Of a DNA stretch of 64,000 bases, positions 26,428-35,808 are shown piece after piece. The stretch's first letter is position 1; every line of letters starts with the position of its first letter. The DNA is from Asparagopsis taxiformis (Eukaryota; Rhodophyta; Florideophyceae; Bonnemaisoniales; Bonnemaisoniaceae): NCBI GenBank assembly GCA_030407315.1, contig JALQPE010001719.1, positions 186,001 to 250,000 of the forward strand, read 5' to 3'. The position numbers and the translations under genes were made by a program. The notes beneath the pieces were generated by a model. That model made no database searches. It worked only from the letters and a program-made list of their open reading frames with translations, and was not told the DNA's origin.

Positions 26428-28050
26428 CTACGGACGCTCGCCAACTCCTGCGCAATGGTCATAAACAGCGCGTGCGATCAAAGTGGCCATTTCTTGGCAG
26501 AGGCCGAGTTTGCCGACCGGCGCCTCGGCGTATACACGAACCACATCTTCAGTGCCGCTCGGTCTGACAAAAGCCCTACATCCCTGTGCACCGGCGATAC
26601 TTTGTATAGCTTGGCGTAATGCTAGAGGCTCTCGTACGCTTCGGTCACAATCCTCTGTTTGTACAACTGATTTATCGGCAACTCTCACAACCATGTTGGC
26701 GCTGCAACGCTCTGTATACAGTTCCAACCAATCATCCATACTCATTTGCTCTCGGGAGAGAATAGCGAGCACCAACAACAAATCAGCTACTCCGTCTCCA
26801 ACCGCTTGGTTGGCCAGTATGGATGTAGCCAATAGCGCATCTACGCTGTCGCGCTGCTCCTCCGACGCTTTGTCTTCAACCAACTTGGATCGGTAAGCTT
26901 TCAATTGCGCGACGGCATTATCGGAGAACAATACGGTGCCGTGCCCATTGGGCTCCCAATATATACCGATATCGAATGAGCGCATAGCCTTTTCCAGATG
27001 CTTGACTCCGGTTTTAGCGATAACGACATCAACACGCGGCAATTGCTGCAGAAACTGTGTGGCTGCACCATTGGAGTATGCGGTTTGAGCAACAGCAACG
27101 GTGAGTTCAGGCAGCGACGCACGTTGGATATGTTTTGATACAAACGAGGCAACAAGTGCGGCAAATCGATCGCCATCGAACAATCGAATTTGATCGGCCT
27201 CGTTGCGGAACATCACAAGGCGATCTGCATCACCATCCAAACTCGCCCATATGTCCACCTGTGGAACGTTGATATTACTGGTGTATATGGTCGGCATGTT
27301 TCGCGTCTTCTGTACATAATCTGCACCGCATTTGGCATTCAACGGACCTTGCTCCGGTAGATTAGCAAGCAGCATCTGTGGCAAAAGAGCTTTGACGACC
27401 TGCATGGGCGTTGCTCCGACACCGTTTGCACAATCGACAGCGAGCACACCGGGGACTGGCACTGGACCTCTCAACTGACCGTACGAGCGCTTCAAGTCGT
27501 CATAATAGGCATCGAGAGTTGCTGGCTGCTTCCTTCGGGTTGCGCGAACAATGTAATGCAATTGCGGGGTGGTGACGACGCCGAGATCACGCACGTTGCC
27601 ACCGGCGGCCTGGACGCCTGTCTGCACGAGATTTGCAAAGCGCGGAGAAGATTGGCGAGTGTCGCGTGCGAGAATGATGGAGGGCGGTACGTGAGAGAGA
27701 TCTGAGAAATCGAAGAGCGGGAGCAGATGTGAAAATGGATCGGAAGTGGCATTGACGAATTGGGTGGCTGGAATCTCCCAAGATTGGGCGAGCATTGAGC
27801 CGTCAGGTTCTGTGAGTTTGACTCCATTGTCCATGTGGGGATTGTGACTGGCAGTTATCATGACACCGATTGAGCGACCGGAATGGGATGCGGAACGAAT
27901 TGCAGCCAGGATGCCGACACGAAGCATCGCCTCTGAGAGGTTGTCGGTGTGGGAGCGAAATCCTGCAGTGCCATAGGAGAGATAGGTCGAGGGCTGGGCA
28001 TGTTTGAAGATGTGACGACTGAGTTGAGTGATGGGATCTTCCGACGTCAT
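26428..28050 (-). CDS. PGM3: Phosphoacetylglucosamine mutase (AGM1/PGM3)
   Basis: 540 aa, the length of eukaryotic AGM1. It interconverts GlcNAc-6-P and GlcNAc-1-P on the way to UDP-GlcNAc in the cytosol. Seen: YLSYGTAGFR near the start, the active-site serine loop ITASHNPHMDNGVKL, the metal loop SLDGDADRLV, the sugar-binding WEPNGHGTV and the C-terminal phosphate-binding FVRPSGTEDVVRVYAEA. All four mutase domains are represented. The gene is divergent from ESCO, sharing a 240-nt promoter gap. Confidence 0.95.
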   Translation of the reverse strand: MTSEDPITQLSRHIFKHAQPSTYLSYGTAGFRSHTDNLSEAMLRVGILAAIRSASHSGRSIGVMITASHNPHMDNGVKLTEPDGSMLAQSWEIPATQFVNATSDPFSHLLPLFDFSDLSHVPPSIILARDTRQSSPRFANLVQTGVQAAGGNVRDLGVVTTPQLHYIVRATRRKQPATLDAYYDDLKRSYGQLRGPVPVPGVLAVDCANGVGATPMQVVKALLPQMLLANLPEQGPLNAKCGADYVQKTRNMPTIYTSNINVPQVDIWASLDGDADRLVMFRNEADQIRLFDGDRFAALVASFVSKHIQRASLPELTVAVAQTAYSNGAATQFLQQLPRVDVVIAKTGVKHLEKAMRSFDIGIYWEPNGHGTVLFSDNAVAQLKAYRSKLVEDKASEEQRDSVDALLATSILANQAVGDGVADLLLVLAILSREQMSMDDWLELYTERCSANMVVRVADKSVVQTEDCDRSVREPLALRQAIQSIAGAQGCRAFVRPSGTEDVVRVYAEAPVGKLGLCQEMATLIARAVYDHCAGVGERP

Positions 28051-28290
28051 GGTTGCGCTTCAAGACGATGCGTTGTTGCGCTGCCTTTCGCTATTGTGTC
28101 GATGGTGCGTACACGCGCGTTATTTTATCAATGAAATACAAAGCATGAGTTGAATGTTGGAAAATGTTTGGAATTTGTTGGAGATTTGCCATTTGCGCAT
28201 CGCATCGCATTGCATTCCACAACGCGACAAGACCAAGTCCGTCCCGCTGCGTCCTCTCCCGCCAAAACGCACCGCCCACCCCACCCCACC

Positions 28291-29172
28291 ATGACCGTCG
28301 TCTACAGCCGCAAGCGTCTCCGCGCCATACGCACAGCGCCCATTCCGTCCCCAACCTCACCACCGCCGCCGCCACTACCACCACCACCACCACCATCACC
28401 AGTGTCCCCACCACTGCCACCACCGCCCCCCAAACGCCGGCGCAAATTGCTCCAACTGCACCTCGACGTCGGTCAAACGCACACCCACCAGCAATGCGCC
28501 GTCTGCAACATGGTGTACACGCGCGGCATGGCGGCCGACGAGGCGTTGCACAAGCGCCATCATGCGCGAATGATGCGCGCACGCGACGCCAATCTGAGCT
28601 ACTCGGCGCACGCCAACGACCGCGTAATCCAGTGCGGTGCGGACGACGCGTGGCGAATCGTCGCGCTCGGACGCGACGATGACACGCCGCGCCATAAAAG
28701 CGCCGCCAAAATTGACGCCTTTGTCTCGCAGTTGCTCGGCACCTCCGCTGCGCTGCTGCCGTACGGCACTTGTCACACGCTCAATAGACGCGATAGACCG
28801 TGGCTCGCCTTGCTCTATGTGCTGCACGACCATGTCGTCGGCTATGTGTTTGCCGAACACGTCACCGACGCCATGCTGGCCAGCGTGGACGCTGACGGTC
28901 TGGCACGCGTTGATTGCCGACCAAACGGCGTGTACAAGGCAGACGTGCTGTGTGGAATCCGCAAGATTTGGGTGTCGCATGCGCTCAGGAGACAACGAAT
29001 TGCCACCAAGTTGTTGGACGCCGCTCGTAAGTACATTCATTACGCCTACGTTGTTCCCGCACATGACGTGGCGTTTACAGCGACCACTGCCGCTGGCGCC
29101 CGTCTTGCGATCAATTATGCACATCGATGTGCACGCTCTAATATATTAGTATACGCAACTGAGCCGTCGTAG
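28291..29172 (+). CDS. ECO1: Cohesin N-acetyltransferase ESCO/Eco1
   Basis: 293 aa. Eco1/ESCO acetylates the Smc3 head during S phase to establish sister-chromatid cohesion. The N-terminus is a polyproline stretch (residues ~20-50) then KRRRKLLQLHLDVGQ. A C2H2 zinc finger follows (CAVCNMVYTRG ... HKRHH). The C-terminal GNAT-type acetyltransferase has GIRKIWVSHALRRQRIATKLLDAAR, DVAFTATTAAGARLAINY and ends in ILVYATEPS, matching the family's IRRIWV, AFS.PT and LVY blocks. The ATG at 28291 follows a CCCCACC leader. Confidence 0.93.
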   Translation: MTVVYSRKRLRAIRTAPIPSPTSPPPPPLPPPPPPSPVSPPLPPPPPKRRRKLLQLHLDVGQTHTHQQCAVCNMVYTRGMAADEALHKRHHARMMRARDANLSYSAHANDRVIQCGADDAWRIVALGRDDDTPRHKSAAKIDAFVSQLLGTSAALLPYGTCHTLNRRDRPWLALLYVLHDHVVGYVFAEHVTDAMLASVDADGLARVDCRPNGVYKADVLCGIRKIWVSHALRRQRIATKLLDAARKYIHYAYVVPAHDVAFTATTAAGARLAINYAHRCARSNILVYATEPS

Positions 29173-29231
29173 CACAAACAAACAAACAACATACATAAAC
29201 ACCTGTGCACTAGTCAAAATCAAACAATCCA

Positions 29232-31622
29232 TCATCCTACCGACGGTTTCACAATATCCACACACATCTCTTCCACCCCAGCCAAAGGTTCCATCTCACT
29301 CCACTCAATCGATTGTCCGTTCTGTCTCTGTCTCGACCGTCGCACCACCGAAGCATCCGACGCCAAACCGCGCAAAGTCGGCGCAACAACACCACTTTCC
29401 CTCCGACTACCCACCGCTACAGCTGCCGCCGACGCAGCAAGAGCCAGCGACGACGACGATCGATTCCGCTCCAAATGGCGCGCATCACCCGCATCGCCGC
29501 TAGTCGACCGCGCCTTATCCGCGACCATCACCCGCTTCGTCGCGCTGTACTGCACCATGACGCGATACAACTTGCGACTAATCCGCAACAATCGCGTCGG
29601 ACGCTCCGTAACGCGCGCCGTAAAATCCGGCGCGTACAGGTCGTCCGTCAAAGCGCGCACCCCCAATAAAGTCCACGGACCTGCTTCCGAGAGGAATCCG
29701 TCGCTTCCCGCGCAGATTTCCAGACGTCCATTGATGATCAAGCACGCCTTTTTACTCGGGACGCCGCGCGTGTAGATGGTGATATCCTCATGTGCGTCGC
29801 CCCCATCCGCGACCTGCATGCCCGTCGACGCGTGTCCCAGCGTGTGCGTGTACATCTCCTCCGCGTCCTCCAAAAGTTGCTGCATCCTCTCCGGCGCATT
29901 TGCATGCTCGTACGCGCCGGTAGCGCTCTCGAGTACGTCGCTGTTCGCCACGCCGGCTAGCGCGCCGATGCCGTGCGCATTGGCGCGTATGGTCTGTGTG
30001 TCGTCGTCGTTGTATTCGACGATGGGCACCTCGGCGAGCATGTCGCGTAGCAGTTCGGTGCGTATGATGTGCGGCGCGAATTCACGTGTGTTGTTGGCGA
30101 GATATGATGCGACGACCAGCACTTCTTTGGCGGAGAGCAATTCTTCGTTGTGCTTGGAATCGAACATTTTCAAAATCTCCGGATCAATTGAACGCACTCG
30201 TTTCACTCGTTGCTTGGAAATGTTGTCCGTGTACACGTCTGTTTCATCAACAATGTCCTGGCCAATCAGTTCTTCGATGAGATCTTCTAGTGTTACAATT
30301 CCAACAGTGGCCGGAACAGGCCCCGAGTTCTCTTCACTTATCGGCTGTTGCACGATGGCCATGTGCCCGCCGCCCTGTCTGAATATGTTTAGCATTTTGT
30401 TCAGAGCCGTGTCGAAGAACACGAGCAGTACAGTGCGATTGAAGAATAGCAACACCGTTTTGATGGGAACTGAATCTTCAGGGTCTAGAAGAATCAAATC
30501 TTTCGCAAACAGCACCCCAATGATATTATCTCTAGTTCTATCATAGACAGGTATGCGTGAATGACCCGACTGGAATATCAACAGCAGTACCTCAAAGTTG
30601 AGCGAAACCGATGCTTCGAGCATGAAAACATCATCGAGCGATGTCATGACCTGTGCAACAGTCTTCTGACTGAAATCGAACGCGCCGTCCAACATGGTCA
30701 TTTCATCGCGTGTAAGTGGCGGATTGGAAGACACCGATTCCTTTTCACGCTCTTTTTTCTTCCGACCCTTACGTTCTGCTCTATCGCCACGCCGATGAAG
30801 TTTAAAAGAGTGAAAACGACCTTCAGTCTTTGATTCTTGCGAACATCTATCACTAGTCTTTTCCAATCTCGCATCAGACGTTTGCTGATTGCGAGGCAGA
30901 TCCTTTGCGACCGAGCGGGGACGCGAGGGCCGCTGCGTTCGTGGGGAGATCGAAACAGACGAAGAGTTTTGACGGATAATGTCATCCGTCTGCACGACGG
31001 CGGGTAGAGTGGAAATCTCGCCCAACGCGACGACAGGGACACGATTTTCCGCGTCCGGATCGCCCGACGAGGAGATGCGATGGGTGCCCAGCTCGGCCAT
31101 ATCGGAGTTTTCGCGGCCGTGAATGGACAAGAGTGACTTCAACTGCGACTTGTTGTAGCGTGTAGCGGGCTCGCCGCCCAGAGCGCAGTTGAGAATCTTG
31201 GCGGTGGTGAAGGAGAGTGGGGCGGTGAGAAACATGATCATCTTCACAAATGGAATAGCATGGGCGCCGATGACGAGCCCGAAGCGGTGGCAGACGGCCT
31301 GGGGGATGATCTCGCCGACGTAGAGAATGGTGATAGTGGAGGTGAGAAAGCCAGGGATTCCACCGAAGAGATCGGCGGTTACGATGGCGAGCGCCGAGTT
31401 GACGGCGGTGTTACCGATGAGTAGGGTACATAGCAGCCAGTTTCCATGCTTTCGCACGGGCAGAATGCGATGTGCGTACCATTTTTCACGCTCGGTGCCG
31501 GATTCGGTTAGAACGCGCAGGTCAATTATGTCGAGCGACATGAGACCCAGGGTGAGGCCGGAGAAAGTTCCCGACAGGATGATGCAGATAACGGTGACGA
31601 CTATTTGCCACCATTGTACCAT
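29232..31622 (-). CDS. CNNM/Mam3-family (ancient conserved domain) membrane protein
   Basis: 796 aa. CNNM/ACDP proteins transport or regulate Mg2+ and other divalent cations. The DUF21 domain covers ~residues 1-180 with SGTFSGLTLGLMSLD, LLIGNTAVNSALAIV and VGEIIPQAVCHRFGL. A Ser/Arg/Lys-rich segment follows, then a CBS pair (VMTSLDDVFMLE ... VGIVTLEDLIEELIGQDIVDETD). The C-terminus holds a cyclic-nucleotide-binding-like domain (GAWTLL-type GPWTLLGVRALTDD). The ATG at 31622 begins directly in the first helix (MVQWWQIVVTVICIIL); further upstream only a GTG is available. Polarity and ion are inferred from the family. Confidence 0.9.
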   Translation of the reverse strand: MVQWWQIVVTVICIILSGTFSGLTLGLMSLDIIDLRVLTESGTEREKWYAHRILPVRKHGNWLLCTLLIGNTAVNSALAIVTADLFGGIPGFLTSTITILYVGEIIPQAVCHRFGLVIGAHAIPFVKMIMFLTAPLSFTTAKILNCALGGEPATRYNKSQLKSLLSIHGRENSDMAELGTHRISSSGDPDAENRVPVVALGEISTLPAVVQTDDIIRQNSSSVSISPRTQRPSRPRSVAKDLPRNQQTSDARLEKTSDRCSQESKTEGRFHSFKLHRRGDRAERKGRKKKEREKESVSSNPPLTRDEMTMLDGAFDFSQKTVAQVMTSLDDVFMLEASVSLNFEVLLLIFQSGHSRIPVYDRTRDNIIGVLFAKDLILLDPEDSVPIKTVLLFFNRTVLLVFFDTALNKMLNIFRQGGGHMAIVQQPISEENSGPVPATVGIVTLEDLIEELIGQDIVDETDVYTDNISKQRVKRVRSIDPEILKMFDSKHNEELLSAKEVLVVASYLANNTREFAPHIIRTELLRDMLAEVPIVEYNDDDTQTIRANAHGIGALAGVANSDVLESATGAYEHANAPERMQQLLEDAEEMYTHTLGHASTGMQVADGGDAHEDITIYTRGVPSKKACLIINGRLEICAGSDGFLSEAGPWTLLGVRALTDDLYAPDFTARVTERPTRLLRISRKLYRVMVQYSATKRVMVADKARSTSGDAGDARHLERNRSSSSLALAASAAAVAVGSRRESGVVAPTLRGLASDASVVRRSRQRQNGQSIEWSEMEPLAGVEEMCVDIVKPSVG

Positions 31623-32217
31623 TGTGGACGCAGGCGTTACGTCAGCGGCCGGTGAGATATGGGGACCATTGGCGACGGGGTAGTGGAAAGAGGGAGAAAG
31701 TTTGAGCGCGACCGAGTGGGGGATATGCTGCTCAGGAATGGGTGGCTTGAAGTTTCCCACCGTCTCGCGGCGGCAAGAGTGGAGGCAGATGAGTCGTGAA
31801 ATGGGAGCGATGGTTCGGATTGTGTCGAGTGTCTTTGTGTATCATGAAAACGGGTCTGACGTCACTTCCCTGCAGCTCATACTCGCGCGACAGACAGTAA
31901 CTTGTTGAGCCGACAAATGCCCCACCCCGTTAACAGATCTATTTTCTATCAGATCATGTGTCCAGTGCCGTACAGCTGTACAGACAAGTGTACACTATCC
32001 CAACCAATCACAATCTCTCTCTCGTGGATCAAAATGCCCCATTACAGTAGAATCCCGAAATATTTTCAAACTTATTTTCAAAATCATTGAAACTATTTGT
32101 GGCGACGGGATGCCTTGCACTATAAATAGGCCCCGACGACATCGATCCCATCCGATCGTCTCCATTCCGGTACGTCTCTGTTAGTTGAATGTCGAGTCTG
32201 AATGCGACAGCCACAAA
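31623..32217. promoter_or_regulatory. Divergent promoter region, CNNM / small TATA-driven gene
   Basis: About 600 nt. It holds CCAATCA near 32004, a GTACAGCTGTAC palindrome near 31970-31981, AT-rich sequence at 32035-32095 and the TATA box at 32121-32128. Confidence 0.5.
32121..32128 (+). promoter_or_regulatory. TATA box of the small gene at 32218
   Basis: TATAAATA in the context CACTATAAATAGGCC, 90 nt upstream of the ATG at 32218. Spacing resembles that of the LHC TATA box. Confidence 0.6.
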
Positions 32218-32451
32218 ATGCTGGCGCATTCAGCCTCATCCTTCATCCAGCAGGCCGTTAGGTTAGAGTTAGATTACAATCCAGGGATGATGATGCCCGG
32301 ACTTGAGTCGCTGAGCTCTCCTCCGTCGTCCAGGCAATGTGGCGACTTTAGTCCCACAGCACCCTGCCTGGATTGGAGGACGACCATGTGTGAAATAACC
32401 AAGTCCCAGTGTTCCGTAAACACTGAACCTTTTCGAAGAAGGTTGTTCTGA
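32218..32451 (+). CDS. Uncharacterised 77-aa protein ending in an RRLF motif
   Basis: 77 aa from the ATG at 32218 (context CACAAAATG). No domain is recognised. Residues 1-30 look amphipathic (AHSASSFIQQAVRLELDY), residues 25-60 are Met/Ser/Pro/Cys-rich, and the protein ends in EPFRRRLF, resembling the RxL cyclin-binding (Cy) motif of CDK inhibitors and substrates. A good TATA box precedes it. The 3' part can fold into two hairpins (32407-32425 and about 32426-32445), so a non-coding RNA gene is the main alternative. In-frame sequence also opens upstream to 32185 without an ATG. Confidence 0.4.
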   Translation: MLAHSASSFIQQAVRLELDYNPGMMMPGLESLSSPPSSRQCGDFSPTAPCLDWRTTMCEITKSQCSVNTEPFRRRLF

Positions 32452-32531
32452 CCTGTATTTGCTTCCCGACTGTGCACCAACTAGGGCATATATTTACTAG
32501 CGTTCATATTCTACACCGACCCATCAGCTAT

Positions 32532-33899
32532 CTACGCATAGTCCCTCCTCAATTTGGCAGCATTGGCATGACCATCCAGTCCCTCCGCTCTCGCGACTGC
32601 CTCTGCGTGCGGCGCAACCTCCCGAACTGTCGCTGCATCCAACCCGACAACACTAATAATCTTTACAAAGTCCAGCACACTCAGCGGGGACGAGTACCGC
32701 GCCGAGCCGCCGGTTGGCATGACGTGACTAGGCCCAGCGACATAATCACCCAGCACCTCACACGAGCCTTCACCCAAGAACAATCCACCAGCATTCTTCA
32801 TTTTACCAACCGCGTCCCAAGGCGCATGCACCGACAATGACACATGCTCCGTCGCAAACTCATTAGCCATCTCAATACACTCATCCAAAGAATCTGCCAC
32901 AACAATACCGCCCTGATTCTCCATAGCATGACGCGCCACCTCTGCCCTACTCAACTCTTTGAGCTGCAAGTCCACCTCGGCCTGGACGCTCTTCGCGACC
33001 TGCATCGAGTTTGTCAACAGAATCGGCACGGCCATAAAATCATGCTCTGCCTGCGCGAGTAAATCGGCAGCAACAAGATCGCATCTAGCCGATTCATCGG
33101 CAATCACGACGGCCTCTGTGGGGCCGTACACGCCATCGATTCCCACGACGCCATACACCTCCTTCTTAGCGATCGAGACGAAAATATTACCCGGGCCGAC
33201 AATCTTATCCACGCGCGGAAGCGTCTGGGTGCCATACGCCAATGCGGCGACTGCCTGCGCGCCACCGACTGTGAACACGCGGCATTGCACGCCGTCCAAC
33301 TCATTGATGACAGCGACAGCGGCGAGGGTGACGGGCGCAATCGCGCCGTCTCGTTGCGGGGGGGACACGACGACGAGGTTTTCGCAGCCGGCCACGACGG
33401 CGGGGAGCACGGACATGAGCACGGTGCTGGGGAGCGGTGCGGTGCCGCCGGGGACGTAGAAGCCGACGCTCTGGATGGGGCGGACGGCCTGTCCGACGAC
33501 GCCGCCGAGATCAGAGGTGAACCACGAGGTGAAGGGTTGTTTGCGATGGTATGCCACGACGCGATCGCGCGCGACACGCAAGCCGGTCAGTACGACGGGG
33601 TCGATGGCGTCGCGCGCGGCGGCGATTTTGGAGACGGATACTTCAGCACCGGAGGATATGTCGACGTTATCGATGCGTTTGGTCCAGTCCGATACGGCTT
33701 GGTCGCCCGCTTCACTGACGGATCGCAGAATTTGTTGCACGGCTTCTAGCGCGCTTGTCGGCTTGTTGAAGAGCGCGTCGACACGATCCTGGATGCGCTT
33801 CGGTAGCGTCGTGTCGGATAGGTTGGTGCGTTTGAGGATTGTTTCACGCGCTTCGGATGGCGTGTAGATGCGCGCGCTGGTTGTGCTGGAGATCGTCAT
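32532..33899 (-). CDS. HISD: Histidinol dehydrogenase
   Basis: 455 aa. It catalyses the last two oxidations from histidinol to histidine, normally in the plastid. Seen: FYVPGGTAPLPSTVLMSVLPA, IVGPGNIFVSIAKKEVYG, the catalytic/zinc region LLAQAEHDFMAVPILL and the His in EFATEHVSLSVHAPW, then SHVMPTGGSARYSSPLSVLDF. The protein begins close to the catalytic domain with no obvious transit peptide, which is unusual for an algal plastid enzyme. It is head-to-head with a HisC-like aminotransferase at 34517, another possible histidine-pathway gene. Confidence 0.95.
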   Translation of the reverse strand: MTISSTTSARIYTPSEARETILKRTNLSDTTLPKRIQDRVDALFNKPTSALEAVQQILRSVSEAGDQAVSDWTKRIDNVDISSGAEVSVSKIAAARDAIDPVVLTGLRVARDRVVAYHRKQPFTSWFTSDLGGVVGQAVRPIQSVGFYVPGGTAPLPSTVLMSVLPAVVAGCENLVVVSPPQRDGAIAPVTLAAVAVINELDGVQCRVFTVGGAQAVAALAYGTQTLPRVDKIVGPGNIFVSIAKKEVYGVVGIDGVYGPTEAVVIADESARCDLVAADLLAQAEHDFMAVPILLTNSMQVAKSVQAEVDLQLKELSRAEVARHAMENQGGIVVADSLDECIEMANEFATEHVSLSVHAPWDAVGKMKNAGGLFLGEGSCEVLGDYVAGPSHVMPTGGSARYSSPLSVLDFVKIISVVGLDAATVREVAPHAEAVARAEGLDGHANAAKLRRDYA

Positions 33900-34516
33900 T
33901 TTGATGCGCGTTGGGTTTGGGGATGGTCGGCGCGGCGGGTGGGATTGTGGGATTTGATCTCATGGGTTGGTGAGATAATTGTGGTTGTGGTACACTGTTG
34001 ATTATATACACTGGTGGTGTGATAGTGTATTGGATGTGAGGGAAGATTGTTTCATTAGCAAAAGATGGGTTTTGTGGAAGGTGCTCCTTTTCTCGATACG
34101 TCTATCGACGGTCCATGTGCGAGTCGTCGGGTTTGAGCACCGTGCCCAAAGATATTTAATTTAAATTCAATTTAATTTGGCTGTTAGCAAACATTGTACG
34201 AGCTTCCACTGCGCGCTCACTGGAATTGAACGTTCCATCGCATGGAAACGTCGACCAAACAGTGTGAAAGCGATGCTGGGCAGTGATAACGCTACGCGAT
34301 TCGTGGCCACTGCCATTTCCAACGCCCGTAGAAACAAATATCTCAAAAAAGAACAAACCTGAATGGACCACCTGTCCAAACTCCTCTCAACACCACTCAC
34401 GCATCCTCCCCGCAACAACAACCATTCCACCACCCACTATCATCACCTGCGCGTCGCCCTCCCCCGCCTCGGATCCGCTCCGATCAGCGCACACGCCGCA
34501 CACACTTCTCACCGAT
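33900..34516. promoter_or_regulatory. Divergent promoter region, HisD / HisC-like
   Basis: About 620 nt separating two putative histidine-pathway genes. An AT-rich block (34151-34182: TTTAATTTAAATTCAATTTAATTT) lies near the middle. The aminotransferase frame is open back to 34283; the residues there are Pro/Thr/His-rich. Confidence 0.45.
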
Positions 34517-35560
34517 ATGGAGCAAATCTGGGACACGGAAACGCAAGAAGTGCACGGCGGTCAAACGTGGCGTCTCTGCGAGACATTCCACGAAGATTTT
34601 TCCGTAACGACCAACGCCTTCGGCAGTCCGAAACGCGCACTCTCCGCGGCGACCGCCGCTTTATCCGAGATCCACCATTACCCGGCGGCAGACAACGGCG
34701 CCGCATTAGCGGCGCTATCCGCCTTCACGTCGTTCCCGGCCGACCAAATGCTGCTCGGCAACGGCGCGTCGGAGTTTATCGATCTGGTAATGCGCACGCT
34801 ACCGCCGGGCGCCTTCAAGCCCGGTCCGTACAAAGCGGCGTACATGGAGTACGACCGCGCGGCGCGCGCGGCCGGACGCGCGGTATTGACGAGTTGCGAC
34901 GCGACGCACGCGGCCGTCACGGTGCTCATCCACCCCAATTCGCCGACGGGCGACTGCATGAGTCTGCAGGGGATTCGTGAATTGTTGGCGCATACAGAGG
35001 GTGCAGTGGTGGTCGACGAATCCTTCATGCCCTTCATGGGCGCCGATTGGCGCGAGCATTCCGCGCTGGATTTGATCGACGAGTTTCCGCAACGTCTGCT
35101 CGTGCTCGCGTCGTGGACAAAGCTCTGGTCGTGTCCGGGGCTACGACTCGGCTCGATTGCCGCGTCGCCCGCGTGGATTAAGCGTCTCAAGAAGCTGCAG
35201 ACGCCGTGGTCGTGCAATACGGTTGCGCAGGCGTTTTGTGTCGCCGCGTGTAATGATGAGCAGTATATGCAGCAGACGTGGCGGACGTTGCCGGGGTGGA
35301 AGAAAATGCAGGAGGAGAGATTGGTGCAATTGGGCTGGCATCCTAATCCTAATTCGCCCGCTTGGGTGCCCTGGGTGTTTGTGGAGTGCAATGATAGTGA
35401 AGTGGCGAAACGTGCGAGTGAGGTCGCGATGCAGGCCGGGTGTCCGGTCCGGCTGTGTGCCAGTTTTGGAGCGCCGAGTTGTTTGCGATTGGGGGTGCGC
35501 GAGCCGGCAATGCAGGAGATTTTGCATAATGCTTGGTTGGAGGAGTTTGGTGGTCGATGA
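34517..35560 (+). CDS. PLP-dependent aminotransferase, HisC/CobD-like
   Basis: 347 aa, the size of histidinol-phosphate aminotransferase. Fold-type I features: HPNSPTGD (family NPNNPTG), AVVVDESFMPF (Asp binding the PLP pyridine), the Schiff-base Lys in SWTKLWSCPGLRLGS and a C-terminal Arg in CLRLGVREP. The sequence departs from ordinary HisC (RTFSKAFGLAG-type), and the SWTK..PGLRLG segment is also close to CobD-type threonine-phosphate decarboxylases. HisC is favoured because the gene faces histidinol dehydrogenase across a shared promoter. The ATG at 34517 gives MEQIWDTETQEVHGGQ, a normal start for the family without a transit peptide; an upstream in-frame extension could supply one. Confidence 0.7.
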   Translation: MEQIWDTETQEVHGGQTWRLCETFHEDFSVTTNAFGSPKRALSAATAALSEIHHYPAADNGAALAALSAFTSFPADQMLLGNGASEFIDLVMRTLPPGAFKPGPYKAAYMEYDRAARAAGRAVLTSCDATHAAVTVLIHPNSPTGDCMSLQGIRELLAHTEGAVVVDESFMPFMGADWREHSALDLIDEFPQRLLVLASWTKLWSCPGLRLGSIAASPAWIKRLKKLQTPWSCNTVAQAFCVAACNDEQYMQQTWRTLPGWKKMQEERLVQLGWHPNPNSPAWVPWVFVECNDSEVAKRASEVAMQAGCPVRLCASFGAPSCLRLGVREPAMQEILHNAWLEEFGGR

Positions 35561-35620
35561 AATTGATGCATGGCTTTTATGTCGATGCTGAGCTTTTAGA
35601 GTCTTATTAGTTGCAAGTGT

Positions 35621-35626
35621 AATAAA
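35621..35626 (+). terminator. Polyadenylation signal of HisC-like gene
   Basis: AATAAA 60 nt after the stop; a second AATAAA lies at about 35663. Confidence 0.5.
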
Positions 35627-35808
35627 ATTAGCAGGGAGCATACATGCCCAACTCAAAAATTTGAATAAACAAAACACTTTCACCGTCCATCTCCGATCGA
35701 TCGGCCCTCTTCCGCATCGTTTTCCAGCGCGAAATCTACAGTACGTTTGCATACAAACCACCCAGCCGACAGCGATTCACCCATCAATCGATTCTATACT
35801 ACCCACAA

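Noticed and set aside
28360..28432. CCACCACCACC tract as an intergenic repeat
   Set aside because: It is coding: a polyproline stretch in the N-terminal region of ESCO/Eco1.
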